Shown here piece after piece: positions 16,784 through 25,285 of a stretch of 64,000 nucleotides of DNA. A program made the position numbers and the translations under genes. The notes beneath the pieces are model-generated. The model was not told the DNA's origin and did no database searches. It saw nothing but the letters and a program-made list of their open reading frames with translations. Position 1 is the first letter of the stretch, and each line of letters starts with the position of its first letter. This DNA is from Streptococcus oralis subsp. dentisani (GTDB taxonomy: Bacteria > Bacillota > Bacilli > Lactobacillales > Streptococcaceae), in assembly GCF_007475365.1 (NCBI RefSeq), contig NZ_CP034442.1:1-64000 (forward strand), in the 5' to 3' direction.

Positions 16784-17866
16784 TTAATCAAAATAAAGCA
16801 AATCTTTGCTGGTGCTTGTAAAGAGGTCAAATCCATCCTTAGTGACAACACCGCAGTCTTCGATACGAACACCGACTTTACCAGGGATATAGATACCAGG
16901 TTCAACAGAGAAGCACATGCCTTCTTCGATGACCATGTCATTTCCTTCCATGATAGATGGGAATTCGTGGACATCCATACCGATACCGTGACCGAGACGG
17001 TGGTTGAAGTACTCACCATAACCAGCTTTTTCGATGACTTCACGGGCAGCGCGGTCCACTTCATGTGCAGTCACACCTGGCTTGATGAAGTCAAGAGCAG
17101 CTTGTTGGGCTTCAAGGGTCAAGTTGTAGATATCTTTCTTGAATTGGTCTGGTTTGCCGACAGCGACCGTACGAGTCATATCTGAGGCATAGCCATTAAC
17201 CATAACCCCGAGGTCAAAGAGGAGAAGGGCGTCTTTTTCGACCTTGTTTGCATCAGGAATTCCGTGTGGATTTGCAGCATTATCGCCAGTCAAGACCATG
17301 GTATCAAAGCTCATTTCATAGCCTTCACCTTTCATAGCAAAGTCGATTTGGGCAATGATATCTGTTTCAGTCTTATCAAGAGAAATGTTGTCAAAACCAA
17401 CTTTGACAGCTTTATCAGCATAGAGACCTGCAACCATCATTTTTTGGACTTCGTCAGCTGATTTGATGAGGCGCATGCGTTGGATGCGAGGAGTGAGGTT
17501 TTCAAACTCAGCAGTTTCAAAGACAGTTTTCAATCCATGGTATTTGGTCAAGATGAGATTGTCAAACTCAACAGCGACACGTTTGAAGTCGTGCTGAGGC
17601 AAAGCGTTTTTGATTTTTTGCCATGGATTTTCAGAATCCACATAGCCCACAACTGGGAAAGCTACAGTGCTGCTTGCACGCTCCACTTCAAGGGCTGGGA
17701 CAAAAAGGAGAGGTTCCCGGTCCGCTAAGACAAAAAGGAACATTTGGCGTTCATGGGGATCACTGTAAAAGCCAGTGAGGTAATTAATAGTGACGGGATC
17801 AGATACGACAGCGACGTCTAGTTTTTCTGATTCAAGATATGTTACGATTTGTTGTAATTTAGACAT
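16784..17866 (-). CDS. pepQ: M24 family Xaa-Pro peptidase (prolidase/aminopeptidase P type)
   Basis: A 360-residue dimetal peptidase that cleaves Xaa-Pro bonds in the cytosol. An N-terminal creatinase-like domain (1-125) is followed by the pita-bread domain with metal ligands visible in FDLGVMVNGYASDMTR (two Asp), HRLGHGIGMDVHE (His), FSVEPGIY (Glu) and VRIEDCG (Glu). The length is that of PepQ-type dipeptidases. It is convergent with the pdxK operon. PepQ (dipeptidase) versus PepP (aminopeptidase) is uncertain. Confidence 0.88.
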   Translation of the reverse strand: MSKLQQIVTYLESEKLDVAVVSDPVTINYLTGFYSDPHERQMFLFVLADREPLLFVPALEVERASSTVAFPVVGYVDSENPWQKIKNALPQHDFKRVAVEFDNLILTKYHGLKTVFETAEFENLTPRIQRMRLIKSADEVQKMMVAGLYADKAVKVGFDNISLDKTETDIIAQIDFAMKGEGYEMSFDTMVLTGDNAANPHGIPDANKVEKDALLLFDLGVMVNGYASDMTRTVAVGKPDQFKKDIYNLTLEAQQAALDFIKPGVTAHEVDRAAREVIEKAGYGEYFNHRLGHGIGMDVHEFPSIMEGNDMVIEEGMCFSVEPGIYIPGKVGVRIEDCGVVTKDGFDLFTSTSKDLLYFD

Positions 17867-17943
17867 ATGCTACCTTCTTTCTATCCCTCTATTTTGGCAA
17901 AAAATGAGAGAAAATGCAAGAGAGAAGGGTAAAAGAGCAGGCA

Positions 17944-17972
17944 AAAAGAACTCCGATATGATAGCGGAGTTC
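17944..17972 (-). terminator. Terminator of murT-gatD
   Basis: GAACTCCG / CGGAGTTC stem read on the minus strand, followed by a T run (A run at 17943-17947 on plus). Confidence 0.82.
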
Positions 17973-17993
17973 TTTGATATAGTTTTCTTTAGT

Positions 17994-18776
17994 TTAAGAA
18001 AAGTCTGCCTTGCTTTTTACGTCGCTGTATTCTTCAGCGATTTCTTGGCTGAGAATATCTTCATAGGCAGGGAGTTGGATGTCCTGACCGTATTTTTTCC
18101 GGAGGGCAGTAGTGACTAGGCGATAAGCTAGATTGGCATTGCGAGAGAGGATAGGTCCGTGGAAGTAGGAACCAAAGACATTCTTATAATGAACCCCTTC
18201 GCCGACCTTTTCCTCGTTGTTTCCATTTCCATAGACCACCTGTCCCAGCGGTTTTTGGTCATCTGAGAGGAAGGTACGGCCTTGGTGATTTTCAAATCCA
18301 TAGTAGGTTTCATTGAATTCGTCATTATGGATCTTGATGTCACCGATAAAGCGATTATTGGTCTGGCTGAGGGTATAGTGGCCCATGACCCCGAGCCCTT
18401 CGATACGTTTACCTGAAGCTTCAACATAATATTGCCCCAATAGTTGGAAACCACCGCAGATAGCCAGAACTACACCGCCGTTCTGGATGTAGTTGTCAAT
18501 GCTCTCTTTTTTAGCAGGTAGGTCGTCTGCAATGATACTCTGTTCAAAGTCTTGACCACCGCCGAAAAAGGCGATATCGTAATGATTTTCATCAAAATCA
18601 TCATGGAGAGAAACGATATCAACCGTCACATGTGCCCCCAGTTTTTCAGCTACATACTTGAGCATGAGGATGTTTCCATTGTCCCCGTAGGTATTCATGA
18701 GGTTTCCATAGAGGTGGGCAATGTTGAGCTGATAAGGGTAGTTGCCATCTTTTGAGGAAAGTGAAGTATAAACCAT
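17994..18776 (-). CDS. gatD: Lipid II isoglutaminyl synthase, glutaminase subunit GatD
   Basis: A 260-residue class I glutamine amidotransferase of the CobB/CobQ type. The nucleophile Cys107 is in [11 protein letters not shown] and a candidate catalytic His206 in SYFHGPILS; the N-terminal [23 protein letters not shown] region is typical of the group. GatD supplies ammonia to MurT, which amidates the alpha-carboxylate of D-Glu in lipid II, a step needed for cross-linking by pneumococcal PBPs and important for beta-lactam resistance. The start overlaps the murT stop by one base (TAATG), as expected for a stoichiometric complex. Confidence 0.93.
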   Translation of the reverse strand: MVYTSLSSKDGNYPYQLNIAHLYGNLMNTYGDNGNILMLKYVAEKLGAHVTVDIVSLHDDFDENHYDIAFFGGGQDFEQSIIADDLPAKKESIDNYIQNGGVVLAICGGFQLLGQYYVEASGKRIEGLGVMGHYTLSQTNNRFIGDIKIHNDEFNETYYGFENHQGRTFLSDDQKPLGQVVYGNGNNEEKVGEGVHYKNVFGSYFHGPILSRNANLAYRLVTTALRKKYGQDIQLPAYEDILSQEIAEEYSDVKSKADFS

Positions 18777-20119
18777 TAGTTCATCTCCTTTCTAACAATC
18801 TGACGACTAGCCAGTAGTTCACGGAATTCAAGCATAGCAGTATAGGTAGCCAGGATATAGGCATGTTTGCAGTCTTGGTTCTCAATGGTCTTGAGAACTT
18901 GCTCCAGACTACTTGTCTCAGTGATTTTCTCAGCTGGAAAACCCGTCACTCGTAGACGACGAGCGATTTCAGAATGACGGACACCGCCAGCGTTGATTTC
19001 TGGAATGTCCATGTCAGTGATTTGTTCAAAGTCAGCATCCCAGATCCAGCTGGTGTCAATCCCATCAGCATAGTTGGCATTAAGGAGGACAGATAGGCTA
19101 AATGGATAAGGTGCTAGTTTGATCATTTCAATAGCTTGGGTCGCTCCAACAGGATTTTTAATCAAGACAAGAGTACATTCCTTGTCACCGATATGGAAGG
19201 TTTCCTGGCGTCCAAAGACAGCGCGGCTCTTGTCAAATCCTTGCTTGATGAGTTGTGAATCAGCCCCGAGGAAACGGGCAATAGCAACCGCAGTAAGGGC
19301 ATTGTAGATATTATAGAGTCCACCGATTTGGATGCCGTATTCTTGTCCGTCAATGACAAAGCGGGAGCGATTGTTGGTCAACTCAACCAAGTCTGTTAGA
19401 CGGTAGTCCAAGTCAGGACGTTTGCAACCACAATTTTCACAGATATAGGCACCCAAGTTGGCATAGGTATTGTGCTCATATTTGAGGATGCCTTGACAGT
19501 CAGGGCAGAGGATTCCTTCGGTATTGTAGTGAGCCAGTTGGGCTGGCCCTTTTTCCAAATCAAAACCAAAATACTCTACAGGATTTGGAATAGCTGGCTT
19601 GTAGAAAAGCGGACTGTCACCATTGAGGAGGACAGTAGCCGTAGGCACCTTACGAATGGCATCCAAAATCATCTTATAAGTTGTGTAAATCTCACCGTAG
19701 CGGTCCATCTGGTCACGGAAAATGTTGGTGATGACAAAAAGACTAGGCTGGATATAGTCACAAATACGAGATAGGCTGGCTTCGTCAATTTCAAGGACGG
19801 CAATATTTTTCCCAGTTTTAGACGATTTGGCAGTCAAGAAGGTCGTTGCAATCCCTGTGATCATGTTGGCACCACTAGGATTGGTTAGAACCTGACCATA
19901 AACTTCTTTTAAAATGCCGACAGTGAGGGCAGTTGTCAGGGTTTTGCCATTGGTTCCAGTGACCACGACAATCTCGTAGTTCTTAGCTAGATTTTGTAAA
20001 ATATCTTTATCAAATTGAAGGGCGAGTTTTCCTGGGAGCGTACTTCCACGACCAAGACGGTTCAAGATGAAGTGAGAAGAACGCCCAGCAAGAAGGCCCA
20101 AAGTAGTTTTTAATTTCAT
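18776..20119 (-). CDS. murT: Lipid II isoglutaminyl synthase, Mur-ligase-like subunit MurT
   Basis: A 447-residue protein with the Mur ligase central domain (P-loop GTNGKT, residues 55-60) and the C-terminal DUF1727 domain. A zinc ribbon formed by Cys205, Cys208, Cys227 and Cys230 is inserted in the central domain, the hallmark of MurT. It activates the D-Glu carboxylate of lipid II with ATP for amidation by GatD-derived ammonia at the inner membrane face. No Shine-Dalgarno precedes the ATG, and the -10 ends six bases upstream, so the mRNA is predicted leaderless. Confidence 0.94.
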   Translation of the reverse strand: MKLKTTLGLLAGRSSHFILNRLGRGSTLPGKLALQFDKDILQNLAKNYEIVVVTGTNGKTLTTALTVGILKEVYGQVLTNPSGANMITGIATTFLTAKSSKTGKNIAVLEIDEASLSRICDYIQPSLFVITNIFRDQMDRYGEIYTTYKMILDAIRKVPTATVLLNGDSPLFYKPAIPNPVEYFGFDLEKGPAQLAHYNTEGILCPDCQGILKYEHNTYANLGAYICENCGCKRPDLDYRLTDLVELTNNRSRFVIDGQEYGIQIGGLYNIYNALTAVAIARFLGADSQLIKQGFDKSRAVFGRQETFHIGDKECTLVLIKNPVGATQAIEMIKLAPYPFSLSVLLNANYADGIDTSWIWDADFEQITDMDIPEINAGGVRHSEIARRLRVTGFPAEKITETSSLEQVLKTIENQDCKHAYILATYTAMLEFRELLASRQIVRKEMN

Positions 20120-20125
20120 GTTTCT

Positions 20126-20154
20126 ATTATATCATACTGCGCCCAGCAGTCCAA
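20126..20154 (-). promoter_or_regulatory. Promoter of murT-gatD placing transcription start at the ATG
   Basis: On the minus strand TTGGAC (20154-20149), 17-base spacer, TGA-TATAAT (20131-20126). Six bases then lead to the ATG at 20119. Confidence 0.8.
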
Positions 20155-20215
20155 TAACTAAAGTAACCTCTAAGATCAACTAAAGAAGTAACCTTAGAAG
20201 TGCTTTTTAGGTTCT

Positions 20216-20361
20216 GATTAAACCAAACCAATCAAATACAATATCTTTGGATTTGATAACTTTGGCAACTTTAAGAAATAAATCTTTCTTACTCTGAACA
20301 TAAGAAAGGAGAGGACATCGATTATCCCCTACAGGTTTTAAAATTTCATTAATCCATTATA
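20216..20361 (-). other. Possible gene remnant in the murT upstream gap
   Basis: The 296-base gap between murT and the nucleotidyltransferase has no intact gene. On the minus strand a stop-bounded open stretch of about 48 codons (containing VGDNRCPLLSYVQSKKD) lacks a start and reads like decayed coding sequence. I do not recognise it. Confidence 0.3.
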
Positions 20362-20415
20362 ACTGACAAAGATACCTAACTTTTGGGATTTAGATCATTT
20401 TTTGGAAAGTCTCTT

Positions 20416-21170
20416 TTATAATAAATTACGAATTTTTTCTTTTATAAATGCGTTAAGAGGATAGTGTTTATCAAGATATTCTAGGAGTGCCTGAGCAGAT
20501 TCAGAAATTCGTTCGTAACCTTGCAAGAAGTGAGGCAATTGTTTGGCCTCATTTGGATAACCTTTTTCAAATCTTCTGTTGCTGTTAAAAATATCTATAA
20601 AATCAGATTTAGAAGTTTTTCCAAATTGATTAGTTCGGTCCAAAGCTTGACGGATCTGTTTTGGATGAAATCATAAGCAGCCAATTTTTCGCCTCGTTGA
20701 TAGCGACCTAGTCCTATATATAGATTGCATAAAATTTCTCCCAACAGCCATTCACGGTCTCTATTTTCTTTTGATGGCAATCTTTGTGGCTGGCAGATTG
20801 TTCCATCAAAACCGACCTCCTTCCAGATAATCTTGCCTTCAGCGAAGGGAATGTTTACTAGTTCATGAGCTTCAAAGACAGCAAATTCACAAAAAACATC
20901 ATCTTCAAATAGAACTTTATGTCCGTCCACTGTATTTTGGTAGTGAAATGCAATTGGTTCTAGATTACTTAACCAAGTTAGATCCTGTATATAGGCCTGC
21001 TTGTAGCCATCTTTTACAATAACAAAAAAATCCAAATCTGAGTATTGATCCAATCGGTCTCTTTCTACTCCGCAAGAACCAAGTGCCAGCAAAGCTAGTG
21101 CTTGTCTAGAATCTTTTAGAGACTGACCAATATCATCTAGTCTTTGTAACAGTAATTCTGTTTTATTCAT
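20416..21170 (-). pseudogene. Frameshifted nucleotidyltransferase (aminoglycoside adenylyltransferase-like)
   Basis: Two adjoining minus-strand frames form one protein of about 250 residues. The N-terminal part (from ATG 21170) carries a polymerase-beta type motif, GSCGVERDRLDQYSDLDFF, as in ANT/AadE-like enzymes. The frame breaks in an A4 run on the minus strand (TTTT at 20659-20662 on plus): one extra A would join DFIQ to KQIRQALDRTNQFGK and continue to the stop at 20416. The C-terminal part (LPHFLQGYERISESAQALLEYLDKHYP in two pieces) keeps good coding character, so the break is recent or a sequencing error. Its own promoter and an AGGTAA site are intact. Real substrate unknown. Confidence 0.75.
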
Positions 21171-21202
21171 AATCGTTACCTCATTATTTCTTGTTTACAG
21201 AC

Positions 21203-21231
21203 ATTATATAGTTAATGTTTTCGAAAGTCAA
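21203..21231 (-). promoter_or_regulatory. Promoter of the nucleotidyltransferase
   Basis: TTGACT (21231-21226), 17-base spacer, TATAAT (21208-21203), read on the minus strand. Confidence 0.75.
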
Positions 21232-21280
21232 TTTCATCCCATACCAAATATATACTAATGTAATATGGGATTTCTTTCGA
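21221..21280. repeat. 60-base imperfect inverted repeat
   Basis: Outer arms TCGAAAG (21221-21227) / CTTTCGA (21274-21280) and inner arms ATCCCATA (21236-21243) / TATGGGAT (21264-21271). It overlaps the -35 of the nucleotidyltransferase promoter. The shape is that of a small MITE-like or regulatory palindrome. Confidence 0.55.
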
Positions 21281-21727
21281 TATTTTTTACAATGATAAAG
21301 TTTAAACATTTTGCAGGGTATTGCTCATATTATCAAGAATGAAGAAATTTGAAGTATCCTTTGATTGATTAGAAAGTGATTCTTATCTTTAAAAAGATTA
21401 AATGATTTGGAAAATATTTGAGAAGAAAAAATATATCGACTTAGCCATCAATTTGCAAACGGTAAAACCTTTCCACAAACGATGAAAATACACATACGAC
21501 CCGCGCAAAGAGTGGATAATTTACTAATTAGGCATGAAACAATCATTGCAAAATATACTTTTTAAATTACCCATAAAACGATGAGCTGAAGCGAGTTATT
21601 CAAAGTCATATGTATTGCTGATATTTGAAAGAGTGACCTGAGACTCAATATATAATTAGGACTGCTAAGTAAAGTTTGGACATTATATCATAAAAGAGGG
21701 AAAAGACAGATTTGAGATTTCGCAGAA
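21281..21727. other. AT-rich gap without intact gene
   Basis: About 450 bases with stops in all frames. Short open pieces on the plus strand (for example around 21440-21560, containing FANGKTFPQTMKIHIRP) lack starts and look like degraded coding sequence; no family recognised. No RNA gene seen. Confidence 0.4.
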
Positions 21728-21752
21728 ACAAAAACAGCCCGATGAGGGCTGT
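21728..21752 (-). terminator. Terminator of the flavin reductase gene
   Basis: ACAGCCC (21734-21740) / GGGCTGT (21746-21752), with a T run on the minus strand. Confidence 0.85.
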
Positions 21753-21773
21753 GAGATACCAAGAAATCTCAAC

Positions 21774-23090
21774 TTAAATCGCAAACAAGTCATTCAAGTT
21801 CTCAGCCAAGGTTGGGTGAGTGAAGATTTGTTTTGTGAAGTAAGTGTAAGGAATCTTGTTGTCCATCGCAACAGTGATGATGTTGATGATTTCTTGAGAA
21901 CCTTCTGAGAAGATAGTTGCACCAATAATTTCTTTTGTTTCAGTATTCACAACAGCTTTGAAGGCTCCACGAAGGTCTCCATTTACGTGACCACGAGGCA
22001 TGGCAGCAACAGGGATTTCCTTCACTGCGTATGGAAGTTTCAAATCAGCTGCTTGGCTTTCAGTCAAACCAACTTGTGAAAGTGCAGGTGTGATGAACAT
22101 GGTGTTTGGTACATTGAGACGGTCTTCAAGTGTGTAGCTGCCATCTCCAGCAAGGTAGCTGTAGACAACGCGGAAGTCATCAAGTGAAATGTAGGTAAAT
22201 TGTGGTCCACCGTTGACGTCTCCGACTGCGAAGACACCAGAAACGTTTGTTTGACAATGTTTGTCTACTTTGATAGCACCACGCTCAGTTAGTTCAATAT
22301 CCGTATTTCCAAGTTGAAGTGGTTCGACATTTGGTTTACGTCCAGTTGCGTAGAGAAGAGCATCGAAACGGTAAGTTTCGTTTTCAGTTACGATGAGAAC
22401 TTGGTCACCGTCGTTTTTGATTTCAGTAGTACGGATGTTTTGAAGCAATTCAATGCCGTCTTCTTCCATGTATTGTTTAGCAAGAGCTGCGATGGAAGGT
22501 TCTGCACGAGGAAGGAAAGTATCCAAGGCATCTAGGACGGTAACCTTGCTTCCAAGTTTGTTGTAAAGACCAGCAAATTCAAGACCGATGTTTCCGCCAC
22601 CAAGGACTCCAAGTTTTTCAGGCAGTTTGTCCAAGTTTTGGATACCTGTTGAGTCAAAGACATTCTTACTTGTAGCAAGTCCAGGGATTGGCAAGACGTT
22701 TGAAACAGCACCAGTGTTGATGACGATAGTTTCAGCAGTCAGTTCTTGTTTTTCATCACCAGCTTGGATTTCGATGACTTTGTTTGAAAGGAAGTGAGCT
22801 TCCGCATCAAAGATATCCACGCCAGTACCAGCAACAGTAGCATAGTTTTTACCATTGAGGCGGCTAGTGATAGTATTTTTGGTAGCAATCACTTCTTCAA
22901 AAGACAAGTCTTTCTCAGCAGCAACTAGCAAGGTTTTAGTTGGGATACATCCGATGTTGATACAAGTTCCGCCGTACATAGCTTTGCTACGTTCAACGAG
23001 GGCAACTTTTTTGCCGGCTGAAGCTAATTTACCAGCTAGTGTTTTCCCAGCTTTACCAAATCCAATAACGATTAAATCATATGTTAACAT
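21774..23090 (-). CDS. har: Pyridine nucleotide-disulfide oxidoreductase, probable hypothiocyanous acid reductase
   Basis: A 438-residue FAD enzyme: N-terminal FAD Rossmann motif GFGKAGKTLAG, redox disulfide GGTCINIGCIPTK (CxxxxC), NAD(P)H motif GGGNIGLEFAG near residue 170, second FAD motif FAVGDVNGGPQF, and the C-terminal dimer domain. It lacks the N-terminal heavy-metal domain and C-terminal cysteine pair of MerA and is closer to RclA-like proteins. In pneumococcus the enzyme in this position next to the DEAD helicase and codY is, to my knowledge, the hypothiocyanous acid reductase Har that protects against the salivary peroxidase product HOSCN. Family certain; substrate inferred from that homologue. 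Confidence 0.8.
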   Translation of the reverse strand: MLTYDLIVIGFGKAGKTLAGKLASAGKKVALVERSKAMYGGTCINIGCIPTKTLLVAAEKDLSFEEVIATKNTITSRLNGKNYATVAGTGVDIFDAEAHFLSNKVIEIQAGDEKQELTAETIVINTGAVSNVLPIPGLATSKNVFDSTGIQNLDKLPEKLGVLGGGNIGLEFAGLYNKLGSKVTVLDALDTFLPRAEPSIAALAKQYMEEDGIELLQNIRTTEIKNDGDQVLIVTENETYRFDALLYATGRKPNVEPLQLGNTDIELTERGAIKVDKHCQTNVSGVFAVGDVNGGPQFTYISLDDFRVVYSYLAGDGSYTLEDRLNVPNTMFITPALSQVGLTESQAADLKLPYAVKEIPVAAMPRGHVNGDLRGAFKAVVNTETKEIIGATIFSEGSQEIINIITVAMDNKIPYTYFTKQIFTHPTLAENLNDLFAI

Positions 23091-23114
23091 TTATAGTCCT
23101 CCTATTCGATTTTC

Positions 23115-23123
23115 ATTCTAGCA
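23115..23123 (-). promoter_or_regulatory. Extended -10 promoter of the flavin reductase
   Basis: TGC-TAGAAT on the minus strand, 24 bases before the ATG, with AGGAGG between. Confidence 0.6.
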
Positions 23124-23271
23124 TAAGAAAACACTTTTTGCACAAATCTGCTACGGGAAATGATTTCCGGTCAAAAGGTCTATCAAAAACTTTTATAATT
23201 CTAGTTCAATAGATAATAAATCGTTTACATGATTTTCCTAATGGATTCTACTATCTTTTGCCTCACTCTTG

Positions 23272-23427
23272 TGTTATACTAGATAGGTTGCAAAGAACTA
23301 GTACTTTTCTTTCGTGGAAAAGAAGCAACACGGTATCTCATTTTTAGATGAAGATACATCATGAAAAGAAAAGTATATACTAAGCGCTATAGGATGGCTT
23401 CGCACCATCTTTAGAAAGAAGAAAAAC
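23272..23427 (+). promoter_or_regulatory. Promoter and long structured leader of cshA
   Basis: Extended -10 TGT-TATACT (23272-23280) is followed by a leader of about 140 bases. It holds an 11-base perfect pairing, TACTTTTCTTT (23302-23312) with AAAGAAAAGTA (23365-23375), enclosing a GTATCT/AGATAC hairpin (23333-23357), then a GATGG/CCATC hairpin (23393-23409) just before the start. Cold-responsive or autoregulated DEAD-helicase mRNAs often have such leaders; the function here is inferred. Confidence 0.6.
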
Positions 23428-25005
23428 GTGAAATTTAATGAATTTAACTTGTCTGCTGATTTGCTAGCAGAGATTGAAAAAGCTGGATTTGTAGAAGCAA
23501 GTCCCATCCAAGAACAGACCATTCCATTGGCTCTTGAGGGAAAAGACGTTATCGGTCAAGCCCAGACTGGTACAGGGAAAACCGCGGCCTTTGGCTTGCC
23601 AACCCTTGAAAAAATCCGTACAGAAGAAGCAACTATTCAAGCCTTGGTCATCGCTCCAACTCGTGAACTCGCTGTTCAAAGTCAAGAAGAACTCTTCCGC
23701 TTTGGTCGTAGCAAGGGAGTGAAAGTTCGCTCAGTTTACGGTGGTTCAAGCATTGAGAAACAAATCAAGGCCCTTAAATCTGGTGCCCATATCGTTGTAG
23801 GAACACCAGGCCGTCTCTTAGACTTGATCAAACGCAAGGCCTTGAAATTGCACGATATTGAAACCCTCATCCTTGATGAAGCGGACGAAATGCTCAACAT
23901 GGGCTTCCTAGAAGACATCGAAGCTATTATCTCTCGTGTCCCTGAAAGTCGTCAAACCTTACTCTTTTCAGCAACCATGCCAGATGCTATCAAACGTATC
24001 GGTGTTCAGTTTATGAAGGACCCTGAGCATGTCAAGATTGCTGCCAAGGAATTGACAACAGAGCTGGTGGACCAGTACTATATCCGTGTCAAGGAACAAG
24101 AAAAATTCGACACCATGACCCGTCTCATGGATGTAGAACAACCTGAACTTTCTATTGTATTTGGTCGTACCAAACGCCGTGTGGATGAATTGACTCGTGG
24201 ACTTAAAATCCGTGGCTTCCGTGCAGAAGGCATTCATGGTGATTTGGACCAAAACAAACGTCTTCGTGTCCTTCGTGATTTTAAAAATGGCAATCTTGAT
24301 GTCCTCGTTGCAACAGACGTAGCTGCTCGTGGTTTGGATATTTCAGGTGTGACTCATGTCTACAACTACGATATCCCACAAGACCCTGAGAGTTATGTTC
24401 ACCGTATTGGTCGTACAGGACGTGCAGGTAAGTCAGGTCAGTCTATTACTTTCGTTTCACCTAATGAAATGGGTTATCTCCAAATCATTGAGAACTTGAC
24501 TAAGAGACGCATGAAAGGTCTCAAACCTGCAAGTGCAGAGGAAGCCTTCCAAGCTAAAAAGCAAGTGGCGCTCAAGAAAATCGAACGAGACTTCGCAGAC
24601 GAAGCAATTCGTGGGAACTTTGAGAAATTTGCTAAAGATGCTCGTAAGTTAGCTGCTGAATTTAGTCCAGAAGAATTGGCTATGTATATCTTGAGTCTAA
24701 CAGTCCAAGATCCAGACAGTCTTCCTGAAGTGGAGATTGCGCGTGAAAAACCACTGCCATTTAAACCATCATGTAATGGCTTTGGTGGCAAAGGCAAGGG
24801 AGGTCGAGGAGGCCGTCGTGGGGACGACCGTCGAGACCGTGATCGCCGTGGCAATGGTCGCCGTGATGATTTCAAGAAAGGCAGTCGTGGGAATGACCGT
24901 TTTGATAAAGACAGACGTTACCGTAATAAAGACAATAAAAAACCTCGCAACACTTCAAGCGAAAAGAAAACAGGCTTTGTTATTCGTAACAAGGGCGATA
25001 AATAA
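23428..25005 (+). CDS. cshA: DEAD-box RNA helicase (CshA type)
   Basis: A 525-residue ATP-dependent RNA helicase. Motifs in order: Q motif (FVEASPIQEQTIP), I (AQTGTGKTAA), Ia (PTRELAVQ), II (DEADEML), III (SAT), IV-VI with VATDVAARGLDISGVTHV and HRIGRTGRAG. A C-terminal tail rich in Gly, Arg and Asp (from about residue 445) is the RNA-binding extension of CshA. It takes part in mRNA turnover with the degradosome and in ribosome assembly at low temperature. The start is GTG at 23428 with a weak purine-rich site. Confidence 0.93.
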   Translation: MKFNEFNLSADLLAEIEKAGFVEASPIQEQTIPLALEGKDVIGQAQTGTGKTAAFGLPTLEKIRTEEATIQALVIAPTRELAVQSQEELFRFGRSKGVKVRSVYGGSSIEKQIKALKSGAHIVVGTPGRLLDLIKRKALKLHDIETLILDEADEMLNMGFLEDIEAIISRVPESRQTLLFSATMPDAIKRIGVQFMKDPEHVKIAAKELTTELVDQYYIRVKEQEKFDTMTRLMDVEQPELSIVFGRTKRRVDELTRGLKIRGFRAEGIHGDLDQNKRLRVLRDFKNGNLDVLVATDVAARGLDISGVTHVYNYDIPQDPESYVHRIGRTGRAGKSGQSITFVSPNEMGYLQIIENLTKRRMKGLKPASAEEAFQAKKQVALKKIERDFADEAIRGNFEKFAKDARKLAAEFSPEELAMYILSLTVQDPDSLPEVEIAREKPLPFKPSCNGFGGKGKGGRGGRRGDDRRDRDRRGNGRRDDFKKGSRGNDRFDKDRRYRNKDNKKPRNTSSEKKTGFVIRNKGDK

Positions 25006-25007
25006 GA

Positions 25008-25036
25008 AAAAGCGATTCAAAATGAATCGCTTTTTT
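25008..25036 (+). terminator. Terminator of cshA
   Basis: AGCGATTC (25011-25018) / GAATCGCT (25024-25031) followed by T6. The next 170 bases to the codY control region hold no gene. Confidence 0.88.
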
Positions 25037-25214
25037 ATATAAGGAGACCGATAGTAAAAGAAGATGTATAAAAGTAAAGGAAAGGTGAGATGGGAAGGGG
25101 AACTTTAATCCATCTTCTTATAATATTATTATATAAAAACCAAAACAGAATGTCAATAAAAAATTGCTATTTTTATAAAATATTTTTGCTTTTAAAAATT
25201 GCAATTCAATAAGC

Positions 25215-25229
25215 AATTTTCAGATAATT
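25215..25229 (+). promoter_or_regulatory. CodY-binding box upstream of codY
   Basis: AATTTTCAGATAATT differs at one position from the CodY consensus AATTTTCWGAAAATT and ends one base before the -35 of codY. It suggests autoregulation by branched-chain amino acids. Confidence 0.8.
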
Positions 25230-25230
25230 A

Positions 25231-25259
25231 TTGAAATAAAGACTTTTCTATGTTATAAT
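25231..25259 (+). promoter_or_regulatory. Promoter of codY-pncA
   Basis: TTGAAA (25231-25236), 17-base spacer, TGT-TATAAT (-10 at 25254-25259). Confidence 0.85.
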
Positions 25260-25285
25260 GGAAGCGATTATATGCGAGGTAAAAA

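Noticed and set aside
16742..17185. 147-codon open frame on the plus strand opposite pepQ
   Set aside because: It mirrors the conserved prolidase in another frame and starts inside a terminator palindrome.
23205..23235. cre-like sequence between har and cshA
   Set aside because: It lacks the conserved final CA and was not convincing, unlike the site at 35423.
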